A stretch of 64,000 nt of DNA from Mactra quadrangularis (GCA_025267735.1 CM046294.1:7722001-7786000); one strand, 5' to 3'; positions 11,064 to 22,337 are shown, counted from the stretch's first letter. Made by a program: numbers and translations. Notes: generated by a model not told the origin, from the letters alone.

Positions 11064-11084
11064 AGAACAGAACAGAACAGAACA
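11064..11084 (-). repeat. (GAACA)4 tail
   Basis: Four GAACA units follow a phrase that on the minus strand reads tgttctgttctgttctaaaa. It is the same tail as at 3521 and 35240, here without a recognisable body. Confidence 0.5.
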
Positions 11085-11466
11085 TACAGTGTAAAAAGCC
11101 TATACTGGTCAACCAACTATATTATACATTATTACAGACATGTTATGAGTTCGAGTCCTCAGGACAATATAAATGAAGGTTGCCCAAAACAAACATAGCA
11201 AATAAGTACACTGCATTGTCATCAAAGTACAAAAACTTGAAAGGCAAGGAAACAATATTTACTTCTTGTATATTCAGAATAGTAAGTAATGTTCATCCAT
11301 TGTCGAACAAAAATAAATATTGTTGATAAATGGCATTTTCTTAACAAGTGCTCGCTGATCCCTCCAAAAAGTGTCAATATTTTTTTCTTAAAAGGAGATG
11401 ACGTTATTGTCGAATTTGCATACAAGAGTAGGAGCTGTTGCGATCGAGATTATGACGCAGCGAATT

Positions 11467-11869
11467 CAATCTGATGAAAACCCAATCTAAAATTTTACCG
11501 CTCGCATACTCGCTAATTTAGATCTGGCCTTTTCCAAACGAAGGTCGCGTTCAGGTGACCTTTTCTCATCTTAATATTCATGACGAAATTGTTATGATAC
11601 GTAACTTGTTTACATCGTCTACGTCACGCAATTTGAAATGAGCCACCCAATCGCAGACTGTGAATATTACCGCTGTTAAATTTGCATGCAAACCTTGGTC
11701 TAAAAATAGAAATTACGAAATCAAAATGTGATTAATAGTATTTTCGTCTAGATGAAAGCTACGCATTGATTGGTCTACACAAAGTTCATCTCGACGTGAC
11801 CTTGCATGGACTAAGTAGAGATCCAGTACGACAACGCGAGTAGAACAGGATCTCTGTTTACGGAGATTA
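11467..11869 (+). mobile_element. E1 repeat element, fullest copy
   Basis: This 0.4-kb unit recurs inverted at 60262-60651 (nearly full length) and 39720-39981 (internally deleted), and in part at 42905-43015. Shared landmarks in order are caatctgat..aaaaccc, ctcgctaatttagatctg, aggtcacgttcaggtga-like, cgtaacttgtttacatcg, gcaatttgaaatgagcc, gcatgcaaaccttggtc, gatgaaagctacgc and ctctgtttacggagat. Nine bases, cagcgaatt, flank this copy on both sides (11458-11466 and 11870-11878), a plausible target duplication. The ends are only weakly inverted. No coding frame is present, so it would be non-autonomous. Confidence 0.65.
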
Positions 11870-11899
11870 CAGCGAATTGAGCAATTAATAGTATTAACT

Positions 11900-12115
11900 A
11901 TTTCATCACATCTTCAGCCAGTTGATACCAGCGATACCAATGATTCTAAATCATGTTGGACAGTTGTCAATTACTGAGAGAAATAATGTTGTTTCTAGTA
12001 ACTGGTTAAAGCTAAATCCAGAGACTTTTCAGGAATGGTGAGTAGGTTGACTAACCGCTGTGATATGACCTATACAATGTGTTGCTACTGCGTCCAACCC
12101 AACCTAACAATAAAA
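11900..12115 (+). repeat. SINE group B, headless copy
   Basis: Contains ccaatgattctaaatcatgt, ggacagttgtcaattactga, tagtaactggttaaagctaa, tttcaggaatggtgagtagg and gtgatatgacctatacaatg, ending cccaacctaacaataaaa. This matches the 26915-27235 copy from its middle onward. The start is lost. Confidence 0.7.
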
Positions 12116-14060
12116 TGATCATTGCCAACAAATTGTTCGTTGGTCACGTTATGGACTTTAACTATCAGGATTTGAACAAATATTAAACCAAACTAACTAC
12201 TGCACCTCGTCTTACCCATTTGGTCGTAGCCAACATGCATTTATTTTCTGTAGTCACGTTACAGTCGTAAAGGCAATGTCAAACACGTGATCTTAGAACA
12301 GTCTAGTAAACATACATTATGTTTATTGAATCACCTGATTACCATAATTGTACCCATCACGTGCAATTTTAATTCTCGGACATTATTTATTTACCATAAT
12401 TATTAGATATACAAATAAACACTTCACAGTCGCCAATTTGTATATAAAAATCAAACTTAAGTATCATCATTCTTGAAACGCAGAGTCATTCTTCTCGCAT
12501 GAAATATTCATAATGTCTTTTTTACTGCTCGTAAATAATACCTACTGGGCAGTGCGGTTGTCAATACACAATAAAAATGTTAACAAAACATTAATTTATA
12601 TGAGTCGAGCGCACGGTGTACTAGTCCGATTATCATTCGTAGATCTACGGTAATTTCCGTCATATAGCAATATGAAGTGATCGGAAACTGCCGATTATTT
12701 ACGATTTAGACACCATATAACAACAAGTCTGCTATGAGCTGTGATTTACACTGAACTTGGCGCGGTGGCGTAATTACCCCTGATTCATTAAGACAAATAA
12801 ATTCTTTATTTTATGATACTTTATTTATTATATAAATAAATAAGATCTATAAATATTCATATTAAAGAAAATAGTCGACATTTTATGGTACAAAAAGAAA
12901 CATTTAAGTTCCGTCTGCCGACGGTGATGTTTCGCTTTAGGAAACAATTCGATAGATCACGGTCGTCGGCGTTAAAATGGCGTCATATAAAACGTAGGGT
13001 TAACGCTAAATCTTTACTTCGCACGTAAGCACGTGACGTTTAAGAGGGGCAACGTCGGAGACCTTTTGATATTTAGGAGCAAGTAAAAAATCAACGTTAA
13101 ACCTACTGGCGCTCATTATAAGCGTGTAAGCTAAAAATGACTATTGGCTATACATTGACGTTTTGTTGGCTTTAATAAATACTTAGTCAATACCAGTTAT
13201 ACCAACGCCAGAGATGACCTGAGGCGAAAGGATGTAGAAAAATTCTTCAAATTATTGATAGACATGGTCTTACTGATTCAAAAACCGGGTTGATGCCAAT
13301 TTGTCATGCCTGTGCAACTCCCAGAATCCAAGATGGCGACTGGAGGGTAACTTATATATTATATGTACATGCGAAATAAATTTTTACAGATTATGTTCAT
13401 AAAGTAAGCAAGAAAAGTTTTTTTACATTTGCACAAAATTGGTAACCTTTGTACAATTAAAAAATTCAATATGGCGGATAAAGGCTATTATCCCGGTATA
13501 TAAGACAAAAACAGACAGAAACAGCCAGATACGTATAGAATTTCGTTCTTTACTTATATTATAGTTTATTTTAAGAAACCGCTTGATTTCTTTTTGTTTT
13601 ATTTATGATGCCTTCTTTATAACATATCCATTTACATACACAGTATTTAACTAATATGACTAAGGCAAAGCCTCAATGCGAGCTCGACGAATCCAAACTT
13701 ATATGCGGAGACGTAACCAACTATTTTGACTGTTTCTATTGGGTTTTTTTTGGTACTTTTAAAAATGTCACTTTTTATGAACTTGCAGATCCACGCTTGT
13801 AAACATGGCCTTATTGTAGCTGCTTCAGTGATATATTTATTCGAGGGCCTATTAATTGAATAAGCTAGGGGAGATAACTGCGTAATTTATTGTATTCAGA
13901 AAAATCTGACAACATCTCATTCTTTTATGTCAGAATCATATTTCAATTCTGAAAGAAATGTATTGTACATTATTATTTATCTTTTGAATAGATGAAAAAA
14001 CGCAATAAAACATTCATTTTTTTATGATAGATATATTTTTTACCTCTTTAAACAATGCCC
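12116..14060. other. Intergenic sequence, nothing recognised
   Basis: The stretch is AT-rich. Short words such as aagatggcg (13331) and atatggcgg (13470) look like start contexts but open no sustained frame. No element ends were found. Confidence 0.35.
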
Positions 14061-14169
14061 GGTACCGTTAAGTTACGGAAACGGGCTGGTTTTATCATAA
14101 ACACCGTTTATGACGTCGCTAAGAGACGTTTATGATAAAACCAGCACGTTTCCGTAACTTAACGGTACC
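14061..14169. repeat. Near-perfect 42-bp-arm hairpin (foldback element)
   Basis: The left arm (14061-14102, ggtaccgttaagttacggaa…) is the complement of the right arm (14128-14169, …ttccgtaacttaacggtacc) with one mismatch, and the loop is 25 bp. Such long clean arms suggest a young foldback MITE or the joined ends of an internally deleted DNA transposon. Confidence 0.8.
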
Positions 14170-14938
14170 GCGTTGACTCTCTTCCGGATGCGCAGGGCGG
14201 GTTCAAAAATCAACTTCCGGTACATTGTCAAAATACGATACTGTATAGAAACATATTCGCGTTACCGTAAAGCTCGCTCTTCGAGCTCGCTATAAAGGAC
14301 AACACAAATATAAAACTACTCATCGTTAAAGTCATAAAAGTGTCGAGAAATAAGAACCATCATGATATCAAATAAAGCAAAAAAATTGCATAATAGTGAT
14401 CTTTGGTCATTAAAATTACTAACTATGAATTAAAAATGCAGCGATTACCATCCATCACACAGATGACGACGGATGAAATAACCAAATTTTCCTTTCAGAG
14501 GCCATTTCACGGAAATGGCCGATAAGACTCGTACGTCATCGGAAAATTACGACAGTTGCTAATTTGCATATTAAACGGTGTTCCGGTAAAAAAAACGTAA
14601 TCATGATAAATGTCAAAGCTTGAAATATGCGGCACATACTTTGGTTTACCTCATTAAAGACACAACTTATCGCAAATTTTGACATCTGTGTTGCACGCTT
14701 TTTTCGGGCTAGATATAACGGTAGTATTTCAGTATGTTACGATTAATGAACATACTTTCTGAGGCCCTGCAATGACTACATGAACCTAGGTCAAATGCAG
14801 TGTTCATAATGATCGTTTCATCACACACTTGAAAAATATTCATAATTGGCAATGATATTTGCTGTTTTGGGTTTGAGTTAAAATCTTTGATGCAACTTAA
14901 GTGATTTAAATCTGTCAATACAAACGGCGAGCAATCGG
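14170..14938. other. Intergenic sequence, nothing recognised
   Basis: No frame, element end or RNA gene could be supported. Confidence 0.35.
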
Positions 14939-14939
14939 G

Positions 14940-15166
14940 TACAGCCGCCCGATTAGCTAAGTTGGTAGCTCGCAAGTCTACTGATTGAGGGGTCGTAGGT
15001 TTCATTTTAGAGCGGGGCATACTCTCGTGGAGCTTGGTTATGAAATTATTTCTACGGCCATTCTCCCTACTACCAATTAGTTTTAATAATGTAGCGCAGT
15101 TGTCAGTCCCTGACGAAAGTATGCGCTTAGTAGGTGGTTAAAAGCTAAATCTAGAGATAAATCTGG
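14940..15166 (+). repeat. SINE group B with tRNA head, truncated at its 3' end
   Basis: The head reads cgcccgattagctaagttgg, tagctcgcaagtctactga and gtcgtaggtttcattttag. The body has aatttctacggccattctc, gtcagtccctgacgaaagt and taaaagctaaatctagagat. The usual tail after that point (ccaggaacggtgagtagg…) is absent. The sequence instead runs directly into the coding-like island at 15170-15352. Confidence 0.7.
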
Positions 15167-15169
15167 ACG

Positions 15170-15352
15170 GTTTAGAGGGTTTGGTAGCCAAGTTTTGCAC
15201 TGTGCAAGTACGCACTCAGGTATCAGCTCACGCTGATGAAATCTGGGGTTGCCTCGTGCCAGTCTCGCAAATGCCCTCCTGTCTATGTATCTTGGATCCC
15301 TCCAAACTCCCCGATAATGCATAACATAGCCAAGAAACACACTTAGAGGCAT
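15170..15352 (-). pseudogene. Coding-like island, possible downstream piece of a Rep-like fragment
   Basis: A minus-strand frame opening at 15352 includes LGYVMHYRGVWRDPRY and AFARLARGNPRFHQREL before it runs into SINE sequence near 15166. The YVMHYRG stretch lies about 50 codons after the QHFQG motif of the neighbouring frame (15443-15604) and in the same frame, with stops between. In rolling-circle Rep proteins a tyrosine motif follows the HLQG-like motif at a similar distance. That relation is inferred from pattern alone and could be chance. Confidence 0.25.
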
Positions 15353-15442
15353 TTTCTTTATCTTGAATACAAGATATGTCTATCTTTATTCCCTTTAGGC
15401 CACCAGTCCTAACTGCTCATTTGTTATACATAGTGAACAGAA

Positions 15443-15604
15443 TCATTCAGGACAATCAATAAACCCCTGAAAATGCTGTGTTCTAGGTGGTGGAGGAAGT
15501 TTTACAACTTCAATAACAACATCCCAATTTCTGTCACGAATGAAAGACCTTAGTACTTCATGTTGATCATTTGTGACAAACATAACTATCCTTCTTCTAG
15601 CCAT
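15443..15604 (-). pseudogene. 53-codon frame with Rep-like motifs; eroded element or small gene
   Basis: A minus-strand ATG at 15604 opens 53 codons to a TGA at 15443. Near the start IVMFVTND resembles Rep motif I (FTLNN-like). RTQHFQGFIDC near the end resembles motif II (…HLQGF). The spacing of about 30 residues is that of CRESS-type Rep endonucleases. No helicase part is visible. An AATAAA on the minus strand (15385-15390) follows. It could be a decayed endogenous Rep of viral or transposon origin, or an unrelated small protein. The family call is an inference from two short motifs. Confidence 0.3.
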
Positions 15605-16690
15605 TTTACTTGGCTGTATTTTGTTTTATAGTAGGATAAAATGAGTTTATACAAGAGCAATGATTATTTCATAAAAAATGTATAGTTTGCATAAACATGT
15701 ATAATTTATATTTACCAAACAACCAAATTCAAAATTTACCTATGAACGGGCCTCAATTTATTTCACCTGCCAGCAAACACGAGAAAGTCATGAAACATGT
15801 AATACTTGAAATTTTTACGACTATTATGATATAACCACTATACTACAATTTTCCTTTGATGTCCAGGATTTATAAGTTGTGTCTTTAAATATGCGAGTCA
15901 CGTGACTTACGGAAACGATCGGTAATTTTCGGCGCGGATTTTAAATCTTTTAGGACATGGCATGTCTTAAAATATTTATGAAATTTCATAATTGAATTAA
16001 ATCAAGAGGCGGATACTTTTTAATTTTTTTTAACATGTCAAAAACTATTTAAATATAAATACAATATGTCAATAATGGTTTTTTTGCAAAATTAATTTTC
16101 TTTAATTTCGTCACTTATATATCTTTAAAAACTTGATGCATTAAATTATGTTAAGTTAAATGAGCTAGATAATATCAAAGTACGCTTTCAAAAAGTCAGT
16201 CGAACAAGAGAGAAGCAACACAAGATGGCCCCTAACGTCCCAAGACCTATTTCCTACGAGGGTCATTCGCCTTTGGTATCTTCTGACTCATAATTATCAT
16301 AGTTTATATCATAATAGTTTATATCTATATCATAATTATATAGTTTTGCATAATATGTTTAAAACAATCAATCAGAAATTATATTGTAAATTAATACACT
16401 TAATTGTCAATGACTGTCACCCACGCAACGACAGGCTAAGATAAATAGATCAGGTATGACGGAAATAAGATGAATACACTGTATTTACGATGCATATTTT
16501 ATATTAAATTAATTATGTAATAAAATATGTATAATGTCAATTACGTTACTGTTTTTATATTATTATTCATGATAACATGATTGGAGGAAACAGCGATCAA
16601 AACAAATTGATAGTACGCGTGTCATTCTTAGTGGTAGAGTTGGTGATTATTGAACTGGAGCCCTTCAAAGTCAGGTCTTTGGAGCAGTAG
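15605..16690. other. Intergenic sequence, nothing recognised
   Basis: AT-rich throughout, with no supportable gene or element. Confidence 0.35.
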
Positions 16691-16699
16691 TCTAAGCTC

Positions 16700-16745
16700 A
16701 TGATGTCGAATCTAGTGTCCCTAAGGTGTCGCTATTTCAAGCCTC
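16700..16745 (+). repeat. Fragment of a SINE group A head
   Basis: The phrase gtcgaatctagtgtccctaa followed by ggtgtcgctatttcaagcc is a degraded version of the group A head (…cgaatctagtgtcccgaagg…). Confidence 0.4.
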
Positions 16746-16844
16746 AACAAGACTGCTTATTCTCTAACCCTTCTATGACTTTTCGACAATAATGTTAATT
16801 GTCCTTTATTAATAAGGTAAACGGAAAAGTTTCCTGCCTTTTTG

Positions 16845-17092
16845 AAAGGCCATGTCAACGCAATTAATGTTATTTTACGGCGACCAGCGCACTTCACATA
16901 GCTTTCTTGCACCCTTGTCTATAACCCGTACTCACCTACCATTCCACAAGACCGGAAACATCTCCATTACCTTATTAATGGGGAAAGGTGACAATATTGT
17001 CAAATATTCATGGAAGGGTATAACCGCCCCAGATGGGATTCCAACCCATACCCCATTCGGAACTCTAGATTTGAAATCTCGATTTCAGTGAA
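16845..17092 (-). repeat. SINE group A
   Basis: On the minus strand it runs from a head with gagttccgaatggggtatgg, through ttccatgaatatttgacaat and gagatgtttccggtcttgtg, to the tail gtgcgctggtcgccgtaaaa. The head is more degraded than in the 21040-21312 copy. A 79-codon plus frame across it is a by-product. Confidence 0.7.
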
Positions 17093-17789
17093 TAAATTGT
17101 GCTTTGTTCATGTTTTATTTATTCAAGTCTGTTTATACTATTTGGTAAGGTAGTATGCCCGCCGTGCACATGCTATCATGATAGAATGCCCGCTATGGAT
17201 CAAAGGATCAGAGCGCTGTCGTCACAGACCTGTGAAATTGAAGTATAATGCGCACAAAGCATTTAAAATAATCAACCATACTGCAGTAAAATATCAATCA
17301 AAGCTTCGACGCCATTTTGTCGAATATATTGAAGAAATATATCATATTCCTTCATGTCTTTACTATTTTATTAATGTTTCGTCAGGTATACCTACTCATT
17401 ATGGTCTTATGTTTCTTAAGAACTGTGCAATTGAATGTAATTATAAGCTACAACCATGGTCGTACGATCTATCAATTTTGATCGTACGTTGTTTTTGATA
17501 ATAACAATATACTGTACTTGTCGCCGTTATCTGAGGTTTGTTTTTGACAAGATATTAAGTTACAGAGACAGTAGTTTGAAATCTTGTCTGCATATATTAA
17601 TTTTAACCAGTCATAATGGATGCTGAATCGCCGGTGTTTGTCAGGCTAATTTTGTGCTCGATGTCACGCATGCGCGCGGCGTCTGTTAAACGTGTGGTTT
17701 TAAAGTCTGCTTCCATATGTATGTTCAACCGACTTAACAACTTTGTACGATAGGCCCTGGACACTGAACATATCTTCAAGAAGGTGACC

Positions 17790-17930
17790 CTCACAGTATC
17801 CATTTACATCTGGATGGAGTGGAACAACTATAGGTAAACTTCTATGTCAATGAAATAAGGAGTGCCTCGAAGTGGGTTTTGAACACAGATCCTCTGGTTT
17901 TTCCAGCGAGCATTCTACCACTGGTCTTAT
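17790..17930 (-). repeat. SINE group D, inverted
   Basis: Read on the minus strand: gaccagtggtagaatgctcg (tRNA-like A box), tgtgttcaaaacccacttcg (B-box side), then agaagtttacctatagttgt, ccactccatccagatgtaaa and tggatactgtgagggtcacc. The order is that of 2353-2535. Confidence 0.6.
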
Positions 17931-17935
17931 GTACA

Positions 17936-18263
17936 CGTCGAGTTCTCGAGCGGTTTGGTCATGATCTGCATTTCTTCGCATTAGTTTTTATGCAAACTTT
18001 ATCGTTTGATGCAAAATGCAAAAAAAAACAACAAAAAAACGTAAGACTTAACTATCAAAAAGTAGAGACATATATATATCTATGTCTTGAAATAAACAAA
18101 AAATAAACAGGAAAATGTGTTTTGAGTGTCGCAAAAACTCTGTTCTATGTATATAAAATAGCTGGTCTAAATAGCTGTTGAAAACATAGGCGTGTGTCCT
18201 GCGCGCGCATGTGCAACTCGAGTTCACGAGCGTTTGGTCATGATCGTCAATGCTTTGCATTAA
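17936..18263 (+). repeat. Pair of ~48-bp direct repeats
   Basis: Segments 17936-17985 and 18216-18263 share cgagttc.cgagcg.tttggtcatgatc, then a tgc.tt..gcatta end. The 230 bp between them are AT-rich. Confidence 0.5.
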
Positions 18264-18307
18264 AGGGGTTACAATCAATACAAATTAAATATGTTCCCAT
18301 TTTTCAG

Positions 18308-18511
18308 GAAAAGCTTCCCGAAGACTTATGCTCAAAACTCCTCATCACTTCTAAGACTTACGTGGACCAACAGAACAAGTTTGACTGTGCCATTATTTTT
18401 CAAGGCTACATGAAAACTAGTGGTGTTGATAAACGATTACAGATTGATGACAGCCAGACAGATATTGTTGGCAAATTTGTAAATGATATAACACTAACAT
18501 GTAGCTTTTAA
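18308..18511 (+). CDS. Orphan exon-like frame of unknown function
   Basis: A canonical acceptor (tgttcccatttttcag) ends at 18307 and is followed by 67 open codons and a TAA. The peptide includes EKLPEDLCSKLLITSKTYVD, FDCAIIFQGYM and KRLQIDDSQTDIVGKF. Amino-acid composition is that of a soluble protein, and codon use is richer in G/C than the surroundings. No upstream exon, promoter or family could be identified. It may be a terminal exon, a retrocopy fragment or a transposon remnant. Confidence 0.3.
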   Translation, partial: EKLPEDLCSKLLITSKTYVDQQNKFDCAIIFQGYMKTSGVDKRLQIDDSQTDIVGKFVNDITLTCSF

Positions 18512-18667
18512 TGCAAGGCGCATACATGATATATACTGAATATAGAGTTAGAAAAGCCTGTTCATGCATGTTTGCTACCATGGTATTATAAATAACAAGT
18601 CCAAAATGCACCGTAAACAATTTCGTCGCTCAAATTCCAGAAGGACGTAAGTCTAGTTTGGGCAATA

Positions 18668-19031
18668 CAGTACCAACCAAAAGTTTGGAGACAGAAGAAA
18701 TTTTCTACAATTCTTGAATTTTGATGATTATTTTTGTAGTATCATTATTTTTAATAAATGTGATAAAATGAGAATAAACATACATGCAAAGCGTTTGTAA
18801 TATTCAGCATCTGACATCCTAAAGCCTCTAAATCTATGTTGATTTGGATTATTTTCTATAACAAAAAAGTTATGCTATATTTGTAGTCTATGTTATAATT
18901 ATATAATGATAACCAAAAAATAGAGCAAAACCAAAAAGGATTTCAAAATATAAACAGTTATCAAATTTTAGATTAAAGGTATTCAATAGGCTTACAAAGT
19001 GTAAATGTCTCCAGACTTTTTGTGGGTACTG
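18668..19031. mobile_element. Tc1/mariner-like MITE with TA target duplication
   Basis: The left end cagtaccaaccaaaagtttg and the inverted right end cagtacccacaaaaagtctg are followed by gagaca on both sides. A TA dinucleotide flanks each end (18666-18667 and 19032-19033). CAGTACC…CAAAAGT…GGA termini are typical of Tc1-type elements. The 364-bp interior is AT-rich and has no transposase frame. Confidence 0.75.
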
Positions 19032-19490
19032 TATTGCCTATTTTGTATCGTTGAATTTGGTTTTTCAAGCTCTTCACGATTGTATGCGTTATATACGTGC
19101 GTTACTTTTACGTATAGACAAACTTTCGATTCCAATAAGACGCATATGCAGATCCAGCGTGCAGACTGTCCAGGCCAACCCCCGCCTTCCTGAAATTGCC
19201 CACGCAAACGTACTTTACTATCATGAACTCTGATATTCATTTGAAAAATATATAAATGTCAAAATAATTTTCACACGCTGCGCGTGCAATAAATTACAAG
19301 TTTAGGAGTACAGTTTAACATTGACACCACGCACAATAATTCTAAAACAATGTCTTCTTAGATTAAGATTTTAACATGCTCCAACGGCTATTAGAAAATT
19401 ATATGAAATATCTACATGCTTCTTATTGTATATCATGGAAAAGGAAAGTTGATGGTCTGGAAATGTGCCTGTATCCCTTAGAAATGACCA
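19032..19490. other. Intergenic sequence, nothing recognised
   Basis: Short overlapping frames only. No gene could be supported. Confidence 0.35.
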
Positions 19491-19494
19491 AAAT

Positions 19495-19585
19495 CCAGAA
19501 GCTTCTGGGGACCCATAGTAAACCTCCCCTTCAATTTTCACCTCCTCTTAACCAGAATTTTCCCCTAACTAGAAATCCAGGATAG
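19495..19585 (-). repeat. Dispersed repeat related to 51045-51110
   Basis: The minus strand reads atcctggatttctagttagg, then gaaaattctggttaagagg. At 51050 the plus strand reads gccaggatttctagttacgg, then gattctagttaggggcgg. The C-rich/G-rich runs around both support one family of unknown type. Confidence 0.45.
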
Positions 19586-20489
19586 GCCTATAAGACGTAA
19601 GCCATGCTGAATAGTAACTGGGTGAATCTTCAAATGTCTTTTTTCTCTCAAAACTATGAAAATGCTCATATATCGGTTTGAAATTACGGCGATGATTTCA
19701 TTATCATATTTGCATTTACACCGAAATATCGCGTGAAGTGATCAACAGCGCTTATTGTTGGTATATTCCTCCAAAATCCAGCACAAGGCAATTACAATCA
19801 TTATTTAAAGAATGGAATTAGACACTGTAGGTCGTACAATTGAATATGTCCAATTCATTTCTGTCAATGTAAAAATGATAATAACAATGTCCAAGGCTAT
19901 TTTATTCTTTAAAATAAATGAGTTCGAATTCCGCATACAACTTTAAGCTTTGAAAATGTATACAACGCATTGTATTGTAAAAATGGACATGTGCAATTAA
20001 TAAGAGTCCCTTTTTTACATGGGACAGTCTTATGTTTCAAATAGCAAAGGAAGGATTTTCCAATGCAACTAAACTACAAAAACTATAATTGGCTGTTTTA
20101 ATGGTGCGAAGTTGTAAAAGATTTTGAAACGAAATAGTACACTTGACCACAAAACACCTGTTAACCATGCAATTCTATCAACACCACATTCTTTGTTTTT
20201 TCTTGATCTGTAAAAAATGCTAATAGAAAAACACAATCCGCTGCGCACTAAAGAATTTCAATGAGAGCTTATTGAATAGCTAAAGGAACAATTTTTATCT
20301 CAAATTTAGATTTAATTTTGATAGTGTCAACACGCGTTTTATATCAAAGACTTCAACGAAGTGACCACGCTTCAAGTCACGTGACCACTATTGAAATCAC
20401 GTGGTTGTGAGATTTTAACGCGCATTTCATAAAAAAGCAAGTTTTACCTTGGTATTTTTTAAATGTCTAGATTTTGAAGAAAGTATCAA
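19586..20489. other. Intergenic sequence, nothing recognised
   Basis: AT-rich sequence with no supportable gene or element ends. Confidence 0.35.
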
Positions 20490-20790
20490 TTTTTATTGAC
20501 CGAATATGCCACATAAAACTCCAGTCGTATAAAATTCCAAATGAAATTATAAAACACTGAAATGATTCTGGATCATATGTATTCAACAGTAACATAAAAC
20601 GGAATAAAGTGCGCTCTTTAAAAAAGCCATTTTTAAGAAATCGGCGGCCCCTTTGTCAAACTTAAACTTATAAAAGCAAAATTTGAAAAGTTTGAAATGT
20701 TTTTTTCCTGTCTCTAATGAATGTTATATCAGTTTTGATAACTTCACGGTTACAAGACAGTTTTTGCGTCTGCTTTAATTAGAAATACAT
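20490..20790 (+). repeat. Dispersed repeat, copy 2 (pair with 9890-10170)
   Basis: See the block order at the first copy: tctggatcatatgtattc, gtgcgctctttaaaaaagcc, tttttaagaaatcggcgg, aaagcaaaatttgaaaag, taacttcacggttac and gcgtctgctttaatt. Confidence 0.4.
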
Positions 20791-21024
20791 TGTATTTTCA
20801 TAAAGTGGCTTTAGTGGAACCGGTTTTTGTATATAGCAGCATAACTTACATACACGATCTGGAATTATTTTGTCTGGTAAAACTTTATCATATGCATTGT
20901 ATACATATTTATACATTGTATTGTACATAAAAAGGGGGACAAGAAAAACATATCAGAAAGCCAAAGTAAAAAAAAACAACAAAAAAAAACAAACAAACAA
21001 ACACAAAGACCTGTCACAAATTAT

Positions 21025-21312
21025 TTATTTTATTTATTGGACTTAACGCCGTATCAACACAGTTTAGGTCATTTCACGGTGTCCAGCGCACCTAACCTTG
21101 CTTTCCTGGCCCTTTGTCTATAACCAGTACTCACCTACCCTTCCACAAGGCCGGAAACTTCTCCATATTATCTAATCAATGGAGGAAAATGGACATTATT
21201 GTCTAATTTTCATAGAAGGGTATAACCTCCCCGGTGGGATTCGAACCCGTACCCCCTCGGGACACGAGATTCCGAATCCCGGCGCGCTACCAATTGCGCT
21301 ATCGACCCGGGT
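21025..21312 (-). repeat. SINE group A, well-preserved copy
   Basis: On the minus strand the head reads cccgggtcgatagcgcaatt, ggtagcgcgccgggattcgg and acgggttcgaatcccaccgg, which form recognisable A and B boxes. The body has cttctatgaaaattagacaa and gagaagtttccggccttgtg. The tail is gtgcgctggacaccgtgaaa, ending gttgatacggcgttaagtcc and an aataaataa run. It is the best group A example in the window. Confidence 0.85.
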
Positions 21313-22257
21313 TACCTGTCACAAAGCCAAAAGGCAAAAAGGGAAATGATTTTAAGTAAAATTATACGAGTCGTTAACTCTAAGTGCAGTTTAGTCTTAA
21401 ATCATGGAGGTAACTTTTTATGACTTCATCGCTAAATCAATCTGAAGAAAAGCTACGTCACGCATGTTGCATCTTATCATGCCTGATGAGTATAATAACA
21501 GCATGTCATACATGAATAAAATGATTATATATTATAATATGTATGACATGTTGTAATTTAAACAATAACAGACAACGAGAAGTGCATTCAACTACGTCAT
21601 GGTCTGTTCTAGCTTCATTGCCAAGTTTACGCTCCTTTGCTCGAGGTTCAGCTCAGTTTTCACCAGGGTCCGTCCGCTCTATAAAGATGCATTACGTGCA
21701 AACCCTGGCTAGAACCTTACTTCAAAAGTTAAGTTTCTAAGAGTAGACATTGTTTGGAAGTCTTCCTTCTTCTGCTGGCTGCGCTTCTGCGACAGTTGGT
21801 TACAATGGACATTTGCAGTTAAATATTCAACTCAGCTGTGTGAAAAAGGTTTCATGACAAAAAGTGGTAGGTTATATCCTGAAAAAGCACACGTGCATCA
21901 CCCCTTCTCTCGTCGCTAGAACCTTGTTCCTTTGGTTCGAATGGGCCTTCATACAGACCATAATAACATTGTAACTGATTATTACTATCGCTAGATTTAC
22001 GACAAGTCGTCACAGATTGATGATTTACGACCAATATTGGCCACAGTTGAATATTCTTAAATAATCAGATTATTCCGGTTCATTTTTCTGTACCGTAAAC
22101 CGGCAATTAAACTGTACTATAATTTCTAAATAAAGTTTGACAAAGTCAAATTTTGGCTTCTTTTATGTTTTATACTGTACTATGAGTCTAGGATTGTTGA
22201 ACACTGACAGGAGAATAAAGTCTATAGACGATCATGACAATGGTGTAAGTACAGATG

Positions 22258-22335
22258 CATTTTCGTACCAAGAGGTTATCAAAAATTTCGATCGAGAATC
22301 TTGATAACCACTGTTGGTACAAGAATGAAAACAAA
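22258..22335. repeat. Imperfect hairpin MITE related to 49640-49705
   Basis: The left arm cattttcgtaccaagaggtt and the right arm, inverted (gttttcattcttgtaccaac, then agtggttatcaagattctcg), pair imperfectly around a gatcg centre. The segment at 49640-49705 has the same aggttatcaagattctcg core, a gagaatctt right arm and a gaatgaaaatga end. Confidence 0.55.
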
Positions 22336-22337
22336 AG

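Noticed and set aside
14709..15020. 103-codon minus-strand frame
   Set aside because: Its first third is the complement of a SINE tRNA head.
15624..15630. TATA box for the small minus-strand frame at 15443-15604
   Set aside because: TATAAAA lies only about 20 bases before the ATG, so transcription would start inside the frame. Chance in AT-rich DNA is more likely.
17178..17498. 106-codon plus-strand frame
   Set aside because: No splice support, no domain, and poor composition in the second half.
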